In this document: positions 34,701 to 42,793 of the stretch, piece after piece
Numbering within the stretch: the first letter of the stretch is position 1
How the letters are laid out: every line of letters starts with the position of its first letter
Source of the DNA: Streptomyces tuirus
GTDB lineage: Bacteria; Actinomycetota; Actinomycetes; Streptomycetales; Streptomycetaceae
DNA: 64,000 nt
NCBI RefSeq assembly: GCF_014701095.1
Contig: NZ_AP023439.1
Span: forward strand, 6,746,001-6,810,000
Direction of reading: 5' to 3'
Position numbers and translations under genes: made by a program
Notes under the pieces: model-generated
The model's database searches: none
What the model was told of the DNA's origin: nothing
What the model saw: the letters and a program-made list of their open reading frames with translations, nothing else

Positions 34701-36275
34701 ATGCTGTGCACCAGGCTGACCAACGCCCGTTTCCTCACCATGGATCCGGACCACCCGGTCGCTCATGACCTCGGCATCTGGCAGGGCCGGATCGCGGGCC
34801 TCGACGAGGCCGTGACCTCCCTGCCCGCCAAGGAGGTCATCGACCTCCAGGGCGCCACGGTGCTCCCGGGGTTCATCGACGCCCATGTCCACCTAGCCTG
34901 GACGGGGTTCAAGCAGAACACCCCGAGCATCGCGGGCCGCACGCGCATCGACGACGTGCTCGCGGTCGTGGCCGAGGCGGTCGCCCGCACCCGGGCCCCC
35001 GGCGACTGGGTGAGCATCGCCGGCTACGACCAGCGGGCCCTCGGCCGCCATCTGACCGCCGCCGAACTCGACCGGGTCAGCGACGGACGCAAGCTCTACC
35101 TGCTGCACGACTCCGGGCACGGCTGCGTCGTCAACACCGCCGTCCTGGACCTGCTCCCCGCCGGCATCCCGCACGAGAACGGCTTCCTCGCCGAGCAGGC
35201 CATGGGCGCCGCCCGCGCCCTGCGCCTTCCGCACGCCCAGGAGGACCTGGCCGAGGCGATCGGCCGCGCGGCCCGCACCTGTCTGACCGAGGGCGTCACC
35301 GCCTGCGCCGAAGCCGGCATCGGCGGCACCCTCTTCGGCCACAGCCCCGTCGAACTCGGCGCCTACCAACTCGCCCGCGACAAAGGCCTGTTGCCGCTGC
35401 GGGTGCAGCTCATGGTGTCCGCGGACCGGCTGCGCCCGGTCACCGCACACAAGGCCGACGGCATCCCGCGCGCCCTCGACCTCGGCTTGCGCACCGGCTT
35501 CGGCGACGACCGGCTCTGTGTGGGCGCGCTGAAGGTGTACACCGACGGCGGCATGATGGCCCGGACGGCCGCACTGACCAGCCCGTACGAAGGGCTCGAC
35601 CACGCCGGGCAGTTGCAGGACGACCCGGACGTGCTCACGGACCTCATCGTGGACGGCCACCTCGCCGGCTGGCAGCTCGCCGTGCACGCCATCGGCGACC
35701 GCGCGGCCGACCTCGCCCTGGACGCCATCGAGCGCGCCCAGCGGATCCGGACCCGCCCCGAGGCACGCCACCGCATCGAACACGCAGGGCTGATCCGCCC
35801 CGACCAGCTCCCGCGCATGGCCCGGCTCGGCGTCAGCGCGGTCGTCCAGCCGAACTTCCTGCGCTACTACGGCGACGACTACGCCTCGGTCATGGGCGGG
35901 GAACGGGCTCCCTGGATGTACCGGGGCCGGGCCTTCCTGGACCACGGCATCCCCCTGGTGGGCAGCTCGGACCGGCCCGTCGCCGACGGATCGCCCCTGC
36001 GCGCCGTCCAGTTCATGGCCGAACGCGCCTCCATCTCCGGCCAGCTCATCGGCCCGGACGAGGCCGTCACCGTCGACCAGGCCCTGCACGCGTACACCGT
36101 CGCCGCTGCCCGCGCCTGCCACTGGGAGGACCGCCTGGGCTCCCTCACCCCGGGCAAACACGCCGACCTGGTCGTCCTCGCCGACGACCCCCGGAGCGTC
36201 GACACCTCGCGCATCGGAGACATCGAGGTCGTGGAGACGTACGTGGGCGGACTCCCGAGCCGCCCGCGCGCCTGA
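34701..36275 (+). CDS. amidohydrolase family protein (YtcJ-like)
   Basis: Metal-dependent amidohydrolase of 524 aa, amidohydrolase-3/YtcJ type. The metal motif is FIDAHVHLAW near residue 60, later metal-binding His residues lie in VHAIGDRA and RIEHAGLI, and the end reads PGKHADLVVLADDP. YtcJ-like enzymes hydrolyse N-acyl or amide bonds of small molecules, but the substrate here is unknown. It lies 8 bp after cchK and 30 bp before the NAGS-like gene, so it should be iron-regulated with them. A role in recycling formyl- or acyl-ornithine derivatives is a guess. The ATG at 34701 fits the family N-terminus (TRLTNARFLTMD). Confidence 0.85.
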   Translation: MLCTRLTNARFLTMDPDHPVAHDLGIWQGRIAGLDEAVTSLPAKEVIDLQGATVLPGFIDAHVHLAWTGFKQNTPSIAGRTRIDDVLAVVAEAVARTRAPGDWVSIAGYDQRALGRHLTAAELDRVSDGRKLYLLHDSGHGCVVNTAVLDLLPAGIPHENGFLAEQAMGAARALRLPHAQEDLAEAIGRAARTCLTEGVTACAEAGIGGTLFGHSPVELGAYQLARDKGLLPLRVQLMVSADRLRPVTAHKADGIPRALDLGLRTGFGDDRLCVGALKVYTDGGMMARTAALTSPYEGLDHAGQLQDDPDVLTDLIVDGHLAGWQLAVHAIGDRAADLALDAIERAQRIRTRPEARHRIEHAGLIRPDQLPRMARLGVSAVVQPNFLRYYGDDYASVMGGERAPWMYRGRAFLDHGIPLVGSSDRPVADGSPLRAVQFMAERASISGQLIGPDEAVTVDQALHAYTVAAARACHWEDRLGSLTPGKHADLVVLADDPRSVDTSRIGDIEVVETYVGGLPSRPRA

Positions 36276-36305
36276 CCCCCGGTCCGGAACCGAGGAAGGA
36301 ACCCC

Positions 36306-36827
36306 TTGACCACGGCCCCGCCGCGCCCCGCCGTGTCCCCGCACGCCCTTGCCGCACCGACGCCCACCGTGCGTACCGCCCGCCCGGAGGAGGCCGCCGC
36401 CCTCGCGGCCCTGTCTCGGCCGTTCGCGCACTCGGGGGCACTGCGCGCACGCCCCGTCTCCCTCTACGCCGCCCACGCGGCCGACTTCCTGGTGCTCCAG
36501 GCCCCCGACGGGGCTTTCGACGGCTGCGTGGGCCTGCGCGCCTACCCCGCGGACCCGGGGGAGGGCCGCGAACGCGCGGGCGTCGTCTACAACTTCTGCG
36601 TGGCCGCGCACCGGCAGGGGAGCGGAGCGGGCGCCCGGCTGTTACGCGCGGCGCTCGCCACCGCACGCGCCCAGTCGCTCGACGCCCTCTTCACGGCGAC
36701 CACCGGAGGCGCCGTGCTCTTCCTCCGCCACGGCTTCACGCCCACGACCGCGCACCGTGCGCCACGGCCCTGGGCGGAGTCCCTGGACCCGCGGCGCGGG
36801 GCACGCGTCCTGGTCAGGACATGGTGA
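36306..36827 (+). CDS. GNAT acetyltransferase, N-acetylglutamate synthase-like
   Basis: GNAT protein of 173 aa resembling the short actinobacterial N-acetylglutamate synthases (ArgA/S-NAGS, such as Mycobacterium tuberculosis Rv2747). It shows VRTARPEEAAALAALSRPFA, an LY-AHAADFLVL segment, GCVGLR, the acetyl-CoA loop AAHRQGSGAGARLLRAAL and FLRHGF. If so it makes N-acetylglutamate, the first step towards ornithine. The TTG at 36306 follows AGGAAGG. Codon 113 is TTA (36642-36644), making translation depend on the bldA tRNA. Its end overlaps convergent argB by 14 bp. The exact acyl acceptor is inferred from similarity plus the neighbouring kinase. Confidence 0.72.
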   Translation: MTTAPPRPAVSPHALAAPTPTVRTARPEEAAALAALSRPFAHSGALRARPVSLYAAHAADFLVLQAPDGAFDGCVGLRAYPADPGEGRERAGVVYNFCVAAHRQGSGAGARLLRAALATARAQSLDALFTATTGGAVLFLRHGFTPTTAHRAPRPWAESLDPRRGARVLVRTW

Positions 36828-37719
36828 CGGCGTCGGGCACCACGGTGGTGCCGGGGCTGGTCCCGGCCAGCACACTGCGCAGCACCGCGTGCGGCACGCG
36901 CCCGTCCACCACATGTGCCTTGCGTACCCCGCCGCGCACGGCCCGCAGACAGCCCTCCATCTTCGGCAGCATCCCGCTCGCCAGCCCCGGCAGCAGCCCG
37001 TCCAGCTCCCGGGCCGTCAGATGCCCGATGACCTCGGTGCTGCGCGGCCAGTCCGCATACAGCCCCTCGACGTCGGTGAGCACCACCAGCCGCTCGGCAT
37101 CGAGCGCTACGGCGAGGGCGGCCGCCGCGAGATCGGCGTTCACGTTGTAGACCTGCCCGTCCGCGCCACGTGCCACGGGGGAGACGACGGGGATGTGGTC
37201 CTGCTCCAACAGGGCGCGCACGATGGCCGGATTGACGTCCACGACGTCACCGACGAGGCCGATGTCCACCGCCCTGCCGTCCACCCGGGCCGGCCGCCGC
37301 ACGGCCGTCATCGTGTGCGCGTCCTCCCCGGTCAGACCCACCGCGAAGGGACCGTGGACGTTGATGTGACCGACCAGTTCCCGCTGCACGCGGCCCGTCA
37401 GCACCATGCGCACCACGTCCATGGTCTCGGGCGTGGTCACTCTCAGCCCCGCCTCGAAGCGGGTCTCCAGGCCGAGCCGGTCCAGCATCGCGCTGATCTG
37501 CGGCCCGCCGCCGTGCACGACGACCGGGCGCAGGCCCGCGTGCCACAACTCCACCACGTCCTGGGCGAAGGTCAGTTGAAGCCCGGGGTCCACCATGGCG
37601 TTGCCGCCGAACTTGACGACGACCACGCTGCCCCGCAGATCCTCGGGCCAGGGACGTGTCCCCGCGAGCGGATCCCCGTCACGGGCGGCTGTCACGGTCA
37701 CGCTGACACTCCGTTTCAT
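36814..37719 (-). CDS. argB: acetylglutamate kinase paralogue, iron-box controlled
   Basis: Amino-acid kinase of 301 aa that phosphorylates N-acetylglutamate in ornithine synthesis. Blocks VVKFGGNAMVD, PVVVHGGGPQISAMLD, GLRVTTPETMDVVRMVL, VGLTGEDAHT, VYNVNADLAAAALA and SGMLPKMEGCL are all present, so it should be active. Two regions differ from what I remember of arginine-sensitive kinases: the N-terminal helix is replaced by a Gly/Pro/Asp-rich stretch (DGDPLAGTRPWPEDLRG), and the C-terminal LEIFTDEGIGT-type segment reads RSVLAGTSPGT without the Glu. Feedback inhibition by arginine may be lost. An iron box lies 55 bp upstream. It is probably a second copy dedicated to the siderophore. Confidence 0.93.
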   Translation of the reverse strand: MKRSVSVTVTAARDGDPLAGTRPWPEDLRGSVVVVKFGGNAMVDPGLQLTFAQDVVELWHAGLRPVVVHGGGPQISAMLDRLGLETRFEAGLRVTTPETMDVVRMVLTGRVQRELVGHINVHGPFAVGLTGEDAHTMTAVRRPARVDGRAVDIGLVGDVVDVNPAIVRALLEQDHIPVVSPVARGADGQVYNVNADLAAAALAVALDAERLVVLTDVEGLYADWPRSTEVIGHLTARELDGLLPGLASGMLPKMEGCLRAVRGGVRKAHVVDGRVPHAVLRSVLAGTSPGTTVVPDAVTMS

Positions 37720-37774
37720 GGCGGGGCGGGACGGCGCCGGGCGAAGTCGTGCCGCAGATCACGCGCGAAGTCGA

Positions 37775-37793
37775 TTAGCCAAGGCTAACCTTA
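37775..37793 (-). promoter_or_regulatory. iron box upstream of argB
   Basis: TTAGCCAAGGCTAACCTTA (plus-strand reading) matches the consensus at 15 of 19 positions, with AAGGCTAACCT intact, and lies 55 bp upstream of the argB start. It places this arginine-pathway kinase in the iron regulon. Confidence 0.82.
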
Positions 37794-37857
37794 CCAAGGC
37801 CCCCGGTCGAAGCGCAGGAGTCAGAGGAGGGCCAGGAAAACTGCCGCTGACGCCCGC

Positions 37858-39864
37858 TCAGGCCGGGCAGTCAGCCCGCGTGGTGGCAGTACCCCAACGG
37901 ATCATCAGATAGCCGGACCCGCCGATCTCCGCCACGGCGTAGCGAGAGTACGGCCAGGCGCTCCCCGCACTCTCCCGTTCGCTCACCAGCGCCCGGCACG
38001 CCTCGCCGGCGGCCAGATCCGCCCAGGACTCGACCTGCTCCTGGTTCCACTGCAAGTAATCCGACCAGACGTACATCACCGAGTCGTCGGGGTCGAAGCC
38101 CACTTTGATGTGCGCGTTGCCGAGCACCCGGTCGGTACCGAGTGTCCGGCGCATCCCGTTGGTACCCGTGATGATCCTTCGGGCGGTGGCGTCCGCGACC
38201 CGGATCTCCGCGCCGTCGGTACTGGGGATCATCGCCTGCCCCAGACCCTCCTCGTCGGGATGCCAGTCCTGCGCACCGCCCTCGCCCTGCCCTGTGCCGT
38301 CGTCGGCGGCCGACCGGCAGCCGGTGTCGGTCACGAAGTCGTCCTGCCAGGTCACCCGGGGCTCCCGGCCCTGCTCCTCCTTCACCATGACATACGTGCG
38401 GTACGGCAGGTCAGGGTGCAGCCGGAGGACGACGTCCCGCAGCGTCAGGCACAACGACCTGGCGATCCGCGTCTCCGCGTACAGCGTCCCCTGCTCGTCG
38501 GAGGCCAGCCGGTACGAGAAGTAGACCTCCCGGCGCGACGTGTGGAACCGTACGGTCCCCGGAGTGAAGTCGGCGCCCTCACCGAGCTCCTGCGCCTCGA
38601 CGCCCTGGTCGTGCAGGACCGCGCGCGCCACCTCGTGCTCCCCCGCGCCTCGGGCGGCTCGTGCCCGGTCCCAGCTCGCCGCACTCGCCGCGCCGCCGCC
38701 CGCGGCCTGCCGCTCCGCCTTCTCGTCCCCCTGCGCGGTGCTCGCCGAAGCATGCCCGGATCCGCCGGAGACCGGCGATGACGCCGAGGACGCGGACAGG
38801 GGTGTGTGACGGTCACCCCCGGTGTCGCCGGGCAGCAGCGCCGCCACTCCTCCGGCCAGGCCGCCGACGACGCCTGCCGCGAGGGCAACGGCCGCCACCA
38901 GCCGCTTCCGGGAACGGCGGCTGTCCGACGGCAGCTGCCAGGCGGAGTCCTCCGGGGTCGGCACCTCCCAGGCGGCCGTGATCATGTCCGCCGCCGTCGC
39001 CGGTGACGCGGCCCCCGCCGCCTGAGTGACCTGAGACGCCAGGAGCACCGCACACTCCTGGGCGGCCTCGGCGGCCGACGGGCGGTCACCCGGCTCCTGG
39101 GCCAGCGCCTTCTCCACGATCCCGCGCAGGAGGACGGGGACGCCGTCCAGGTCGGCCTCGCCCGACATCACACGGAAGGCGACCACATCCGGCGCACCGG
39201 CCCCGAACGGCAGCCGTCCGGTGGCCGCATAGGCCACGAGCGCGCCCCACGCGAACACGTCACCCGCCGGACCCGCGCTGCCCTGACGGTACTGCTCGGG
39301 GCTGATCCAGCCGGGGGTGCCGGTCATGACCCCCGTCCGGGTGACACTGGTTCCGTCGGCGGCGTGCGCGATACCGAAGTCCAGCACCCGGGGGCCGGCG
39401 GGCGTGAGCAGGACGTTCTGCGGCTTCACGTCGCGGTGCACCACCCCCACGGCGTGAATGGCGGCCAGCGCCTGTGCGGTGGCGGCCGCGAACGCGTACG
39501 CGCTCCCCTCCGTGAGAGGCCCCTGCGCGAGCACGTGCTGGGTCAGGGTAGGCCCGGGCACGTATGCGGTGGCCAGCCACGGGGTCTCTGCGTCCGGATC
39601 GGCGGCCAGCAGCGGAACCACATGCGGTCCGGTGACACGGGACGACAGCTCCACCTCACGCCGGAAACGGGCCCTGAACTCCGGATCCTGGGCCTGCTCG
39701 GGGTGAATCACCTTGACCGCGACGCGCATTCCGTCGGAGGCGACACCGGCATGAACGGTGCCCATGCCGCCCGCGCCGAGACGGCCGATGATGCGGTAGG
39801 GGCCAATACGGGATGGGTCGCCCGGACGAGCCGGCCGAACTCTTCCGGAGCCGATTTCGCTCAC
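37858..39864 (-). CDS. membrane Ser/Thr protein kinase (PknB-like)
   Basis: Eukaryote-type kinase of about 668 aa. The kinase domain covers residues 20-285 with glycine loop GRLGAGGMGTVHAG, Lys in VAVKVIH, catalytic loop HRDVKPQNVLL, VLDFGIAHA and GTPGWISPEQ. One transmembrane helix (RLVAAVALAAGVVGGLAGGV, about 335-358) leads to an extracellular region of about 300 residues without PASTA repeats, containing several Cys and Trp; its ligand is unknown. The GTG at 39864 follows AAGGAAG and is preferred to an ATG 54 bp upstream. It lies downstream of argB's promoter region on the same strand but shows no functional link to it. Confidence 0.92.
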   Translation of the reverse strand: MSEIGSGRVRPARPGDPSRIGPYRIIGRLGAGGMGTVHAGVASDGMRVAVKVIHPEQAQDPEFRARFRREVELSSRVTGPHVVPLLAADPDAETPWLATAYVPGPTLTQHVLAQGPLTEGSAYAFAAATAQALAAIHAVGVVHRDVKPQNVLLTPAGPRVLDFGIAHAADGTSVTRTGVMTGTPGWISPEQYRQGSAGPAGDVFAWGALVAYAATGRLPFGAGAPDVVAFRVMSGEADLDGVPVLLRGIVEKALAQEPGDRPSAAEAAQECAVLLASQVTQAAGAASPATAADMITAAWEVPTPEDSAWQLPSDSRRSRKRLVAAVALAAGVVGGLAGGVAALLPGDTGGDRHTPLSASSASSPVSGGSGHASASTAQGDEKAERQAAGGGAASAASWDRARAARGAGEHEVARAVLHDQGVEAQELGEGADFTPGTVRFHTSRREVYFSYRLASDEQGTLYAETRIARSLCLTLRDVVLRLHPDLPYRTYVMVKEEQGREPRVTWQDDFVTDTGCRSAADDGTGQGEGGAQDWHPDEEGLGQAMIPSTDGAEIRVADATARRIITGTNGMRRTLGTDRVLGNAHIKVGFDPDDSVMYVWSDYLQWNQEQVESWADLAAGEACRALVSERESAGSAWPYSRYAVAEIGGSGYLMIRWGTATTRADCPA

Positions 39865-39977
39865 GAACACTTCCTTGGAACAGTGGGATGAACGGGCAGA
39901 CCGAGGTGTCGATCGCATCCGCCGGACGCCGGGTGGACGGGGGAGTTACTCACGACCGCCGCGCGACGAGCCCCGGC

Positions 39978-40144
39978 TGATGTGGCCGCTCGGAAAGCCG
40001 ATGCGGCCGGTCGAAAAGCTCATGTGGCCGGTCAGAGAGCTGATGTGACCGCCCGAAACCTGATGTGGCCGGTCAGAAGGCTGATGTGGCCGGTCAGAAA
40101 CCTGATGTGGCCGGTCAGAAAGCTGAGGTGGCCGGTCCTAAAGT
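39978..40144. repeat. array of eight 21-bp tandem repeats
   Basis: Eight units of the form TGATGTGGCCGGTCAGAAACC run head to tail from 39978; the fourth is 20 bp, so no frame stays open through a repeat peptide without shift. Read on the minus strand the units would give FLTGHIR-type heptads, on the plus strand WPVRKLM. They lie between the kinase start and degenerate DNA. No function is known to me. Confidence 0.85.
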
Positions 40145-40917
40145 GCCGCAGACCGGCGAACTGCGGTGCCCAGTCCTTCAGTTCGTCGACGATCGCAGGT
40201 TCGGTCCGGCACCGGGCCGCCGCTGCGGCACGCCATCCGTCCCCCGGGGTACCCGGCCCCGCACCATCCCGGTCATGGCGCCCAGCGCCCACTCGTCCTC
40301 GACACTGCCCCGTCGCATCGCGGTCCCCTCCCCGGCCGTCGACCTTGTGCGACGCGAGCCTATGCGGCTTTGCCCCCGGGGGCGGCCGGTTTGAAGGCTC
40401 TCCTGCCCCGGGAGCCAGGGCGCCCGCCCGACCTCCCGGGCTTCCGCGCCGGCTACTTCGTCCTGCGGTTCGCGGAGACGGCAGACTCTTTCCCCAGCAC
40501 TTCGAGAGTCTCTTCCATTTCCCGGATCTTCCCGCGCAGTTGCACCAGTTCCTCGCGCTCCGCCACGGTCAGCGGGCCCGCCGTACCTGGGTCTCGCTCC
40601 GCCGCCGGACCTCGCCGGCCTGCTCGTCCCAGGTGTAGAAGCGGAAGCGCTTCTGGAGACGCTCGGTGAAAGACGGCCTCCGGCGTGCCGTGCCGCAGCG
40701 CCACCGCGCCCTCTCTCGCGGCCCGGCTCGCGCGCTCCTGGCGACAGAAGCGCGATCGCGGATCCCCGAGCACCTGCGGCGCAACCCGGTTGCCGGGGCG
40801 GTCTCGCGCACCGGCGCAGCGCACAAGTACGCCGACTTTGCGGCAACCGCGGGACCCGACCTGCCGTGGCGGTCCCGCAGCCCGGCGGGAGCGGTCGCGT
40901 GTGGCAAGAATGACCCC
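40145..40917. other. degenerate region without an intact gene
   Basis: About 770 bp between the 21-bp array and the NmrA-like gene. Frames break repeatedly. Minus-strand pieces such as MRRGSVEDEWALGAMTGMVR and EPAIVDELKDWAPQFAGLRH look like separated parts of one former protein that I do not recognise. A possible transposase tail lies at 40453-40590. Otherwise nothing is supported. Confidence 0.5.
40453..40590 (-). pseudogene. possible IS3-type OrfA tail remnant
   Basis: The minus strand ends LTVAEREELVQLRGKIREME then ETLEVLGKESAVSANRRTK and a stop. This coiled-coil pattern resembles the C-terminus of IS3-family OrfA proteins (AEREELxRLRxENxELxxExxxLKKAxAF). The upstream part is in another frame (FTERLQKRFRFYTWDEQAGE), suggesting a frameshifted remnant. 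Similarity is by eye only. Confidence 0.3.
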
Positions 40918-41580
40918 ATGCACATTGTGATCGCGGGTGGACACGGAAAGATCGCGCGCCGGCTGACCCGGCTGCTCTCGGCGCGCGGCGACAACGTCAC
41001 AGGGCTGATCCGCAACCCGGACCACGCCGACGACCTGCGCGCGGACGGTGCGGAACCGGTGGTGTGCGACCTGGAGCACGCCTCGGTGGACGAGGTGGCC
41101 GGCCACCTCGGCGGCGCCGACGCGGCACTGTTCGCCGCGGGCGCCGGACCGGGCAGCGGCGTGGCCCGCAAGCAGACGGTGGACCGGAACGCGGCCATCC
41201 TCCTCGCCGACGCGGCCGAGCGCGCCGGGGTGCGCCGCTTCCTGGTGATCTCCTCGATGGGCGCGGACAGCCCGCCGCCGCCCGGCACCGACCCGGTGTT
41301 CGCCGCCTACCTGAAGGCCAAGGGCGAGGCGGACGCCGACATCGCCTCCCGTCCGGGACTGGACTGGACGATTCTGCGCCCGGGGACGCTGACCGACGAC
41401 CCCGGTAGCGGCCGCGTCACGCTCGCCGAGCACACCGGCCGCGGCCAAGTGCCGCGCGACGACGTGGCCGCGGTGCTCGCCGCCCTGCTCCACGAGCCCA
41501 GGACCGCCGGACGCATCCTCGAACTGATCAGCGGGACCACCCCGGTCGAGGAGGCGGTACGCGCCGTGGCCGGCGGCTGA
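40918..41580 (+). CDS. NAD(P)-binding SDR/NmrA-like protein
   Basis: Atypical short-chain dehydrogenase fold of 220 aa with the dinucleotide loop IAGGHGKIARRLTRLL, acidic DLEHAS, and VISSMGAD. The canonical YxxxK is reduced to AAYLKAKGEADADI with Tyr and Lys retained, as in the YwnB/HSCARG-like NAD(P)H-sensing group. The ATG at 40918 gives the exact Rossmann start (MHIVIAGGHG); an in-frame upstream start would add 84 implausible residues. It is a single gene whose substrate is unknown; a redox sensor or reductase is likely. Confidence 0.85.
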   Translation: MHIVIAGGHGKIARRLTRLLSARGDNVTGLIRNPDHADDLRADGAEPVVCDLEHASVDEVAGHLGGADAALFAAGAGPGSGVARKQTVDRNAAILLADAAERAGVRRFLVISSMGADSPPPPGTDPVFAAYLKAKGEADADIASRPGLDWTILRPGTLTDDPGSGRVTLAEHTGRGQVPRDDVAAVLAALLHEPRTAGRILELISGTTPVEEAVRAVAGG

Positions 41581-41713
41581 CGCCGCACTCCGCCTTCGCC
41601 CGGGTGCGGGTGACGACTCACACCCGGGCGCTGCAAGACACGCAGTGCAGCGACGCCGACACGGCGTTCCGCAAGCTGAGGGGCATCGCGGTGCGCCCAG
41701 CGGTACACCCTGC

Positions 41714-41812
41714 GAGCGCCAGTCGATCGGCTACGCCTTCGGGCACGTCGAGGCGATGTCGGAGAAGGGACACCTCGCGGAGGCCCGGGACAAGCTGGGA
41801 GTATGGACGTGA
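41714..41812 (+). pseudogene. possible gene tail remnant
   Basis: A 32-codon stretch reads ERQSIGYAFGHVEAMSEKGH then LAEARDKLGVWT and a stop. It looks like the natural helical C-terminus of a protein, but no start or upstream coding sequence continues in frame. It is possibly a fragment left after deletion; I do not recognise the family. Confidence 0.25.
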
Positions 41813-41831
41813 GCGACGAAGGAGGCCCGTC

Positions 41832-41996
41832 ATGAAATCCGGAGCCCCTGATTATGACGCCTGGTACTCGCGCACACCCTCGCAGGCCGAGGGCGAGCGG
41901 GACGAGACGGGCGAGCGCACCGCAACGGAACGGCACCCGGACGTCCCCCGGAGCGAGCCATCCCAGGCCGAAGGCGAGCGGGGCGACGACGCCTAG
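41832..41996 (+). CDS. small acidic hypothetical protein with duplicated motif
   Basis: A 54-aa protein, MKSGAPDYDAWYSRTPSQAE and onwards, preceded by a strong GAAGGAGG site. It contains two copies of PSQAEGER-(D/G)D, the DNA copies also being similar, and is rich in Glu, Arg and Asp, so it is probably disordered. No function can be assigned; a good ribosome site and biased codons argue that it is real. Confidence 0.6.
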   Translation: MKSGAPDYDAWYSRTPSQAEGERDETGERTATERHPDVPRSEPSQAEGERGDDA

Positions 41997-42208
41997 CGCG
42001 CTCCGCTCGCTTGCGGGCCCTCGCCCCCTCGGTGCCGTCCTTGTTGCTCCCGGGTTCGGGGGCGACGATCACCTCCCGCCGGGCAGGGTCCTCGCGGCCC
42101 CAGACCCGGCAAACCGGGGGAATTCGGCGGGTGGAGGAGGTGAGTGAGCGGCCCCTGCCGGTTACCCGGGTGGCCCAGGATTCCGGATCCGATGAGGGAG
42201 AAGGGGCC

Positions 42209-42529
42209 ATGACTCAAAGTACGAGCGCCCGGGACGTGGTGAAGGCCATCAAGGATGTCGACTTCCCCGCCGGCAAGGACGAGCTGATCGAAGCGGCGAG
42301 CCGGTCTGGCGCCGCGCCGGAGGTCGTCAAGGCGCTGCGCGGCATCCCGCCCGAGCAGTACGCCAACCGCGAGGAGGTGGCCCGGTCGGTCCGCGTGGAT
42401 CCCGACTCCGACCTCGGGCTGAGCCCGGCACAGCGAGCCGAGCAAGCCCGGGAGGGCGGCAGGCCGGGACAGTCCCAGCATCTGCGCGAGGTGCCGAAAC
42501 CGCCGGTCGAGGAGGAGCTGGACAGCTGA
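42209..42529 (+). CDS. DUF2795 domain protein
   Basis: A 106-aa protein with the DUF2795 pattern (VVKAIKDVDFPAGKDELIEA, then VVKALRGIPPEQYANREEVA). The function is unknown; such genes are common in Streptomyces stress regions, often beside DUF2267 genes as here. The ATG at 42209 follows GGGAGAAGGGG. It is convergent with the aldehyde dehydrogenase. Confidence 0.85.
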   Translation: MTQSTSARDVVKAIKDVDFPAGKDELIEAASRSGAAPEVVKALRGIPPEQYANREEVARSVRVDPDSDLGLSPAQRAEQAREGGRPGQSQHLREVPKPPVEEELDS

Positions 42530-42793
42530 CGGCCAGGCCGCCCGGTGCCGGTCGCGCCCCTCAGCGGGCGTGCCGCCCCCGCGCGGTCGGCGTCGCCGCC
42601 GGAGCCGAGCGGCCCGGCCGGGGCGACCTCCTCCGCGACCTACATGGTCACCGGGACCACTCCTTCAAGCCCCAGCGCCTGCACGCGGTCAGAGCTCAGG
42701 ACCCCGCCGACCTACGGAAAACGCGGATTGCACGCAAAGGCGTCTGGTCCAGCGCGCGATCGGGCCCCGCCGCTGGGTGATCGAACGCCGCAG

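Noticed and set aside
39982..40638. Plus-strand frame giving WPVRKLM-type repeats as a repeat protein
   Set aside because: One unit is 20 bp so the frame does not hold through the array. There is no ribosome site, and the downstream sequence is not protein-like.
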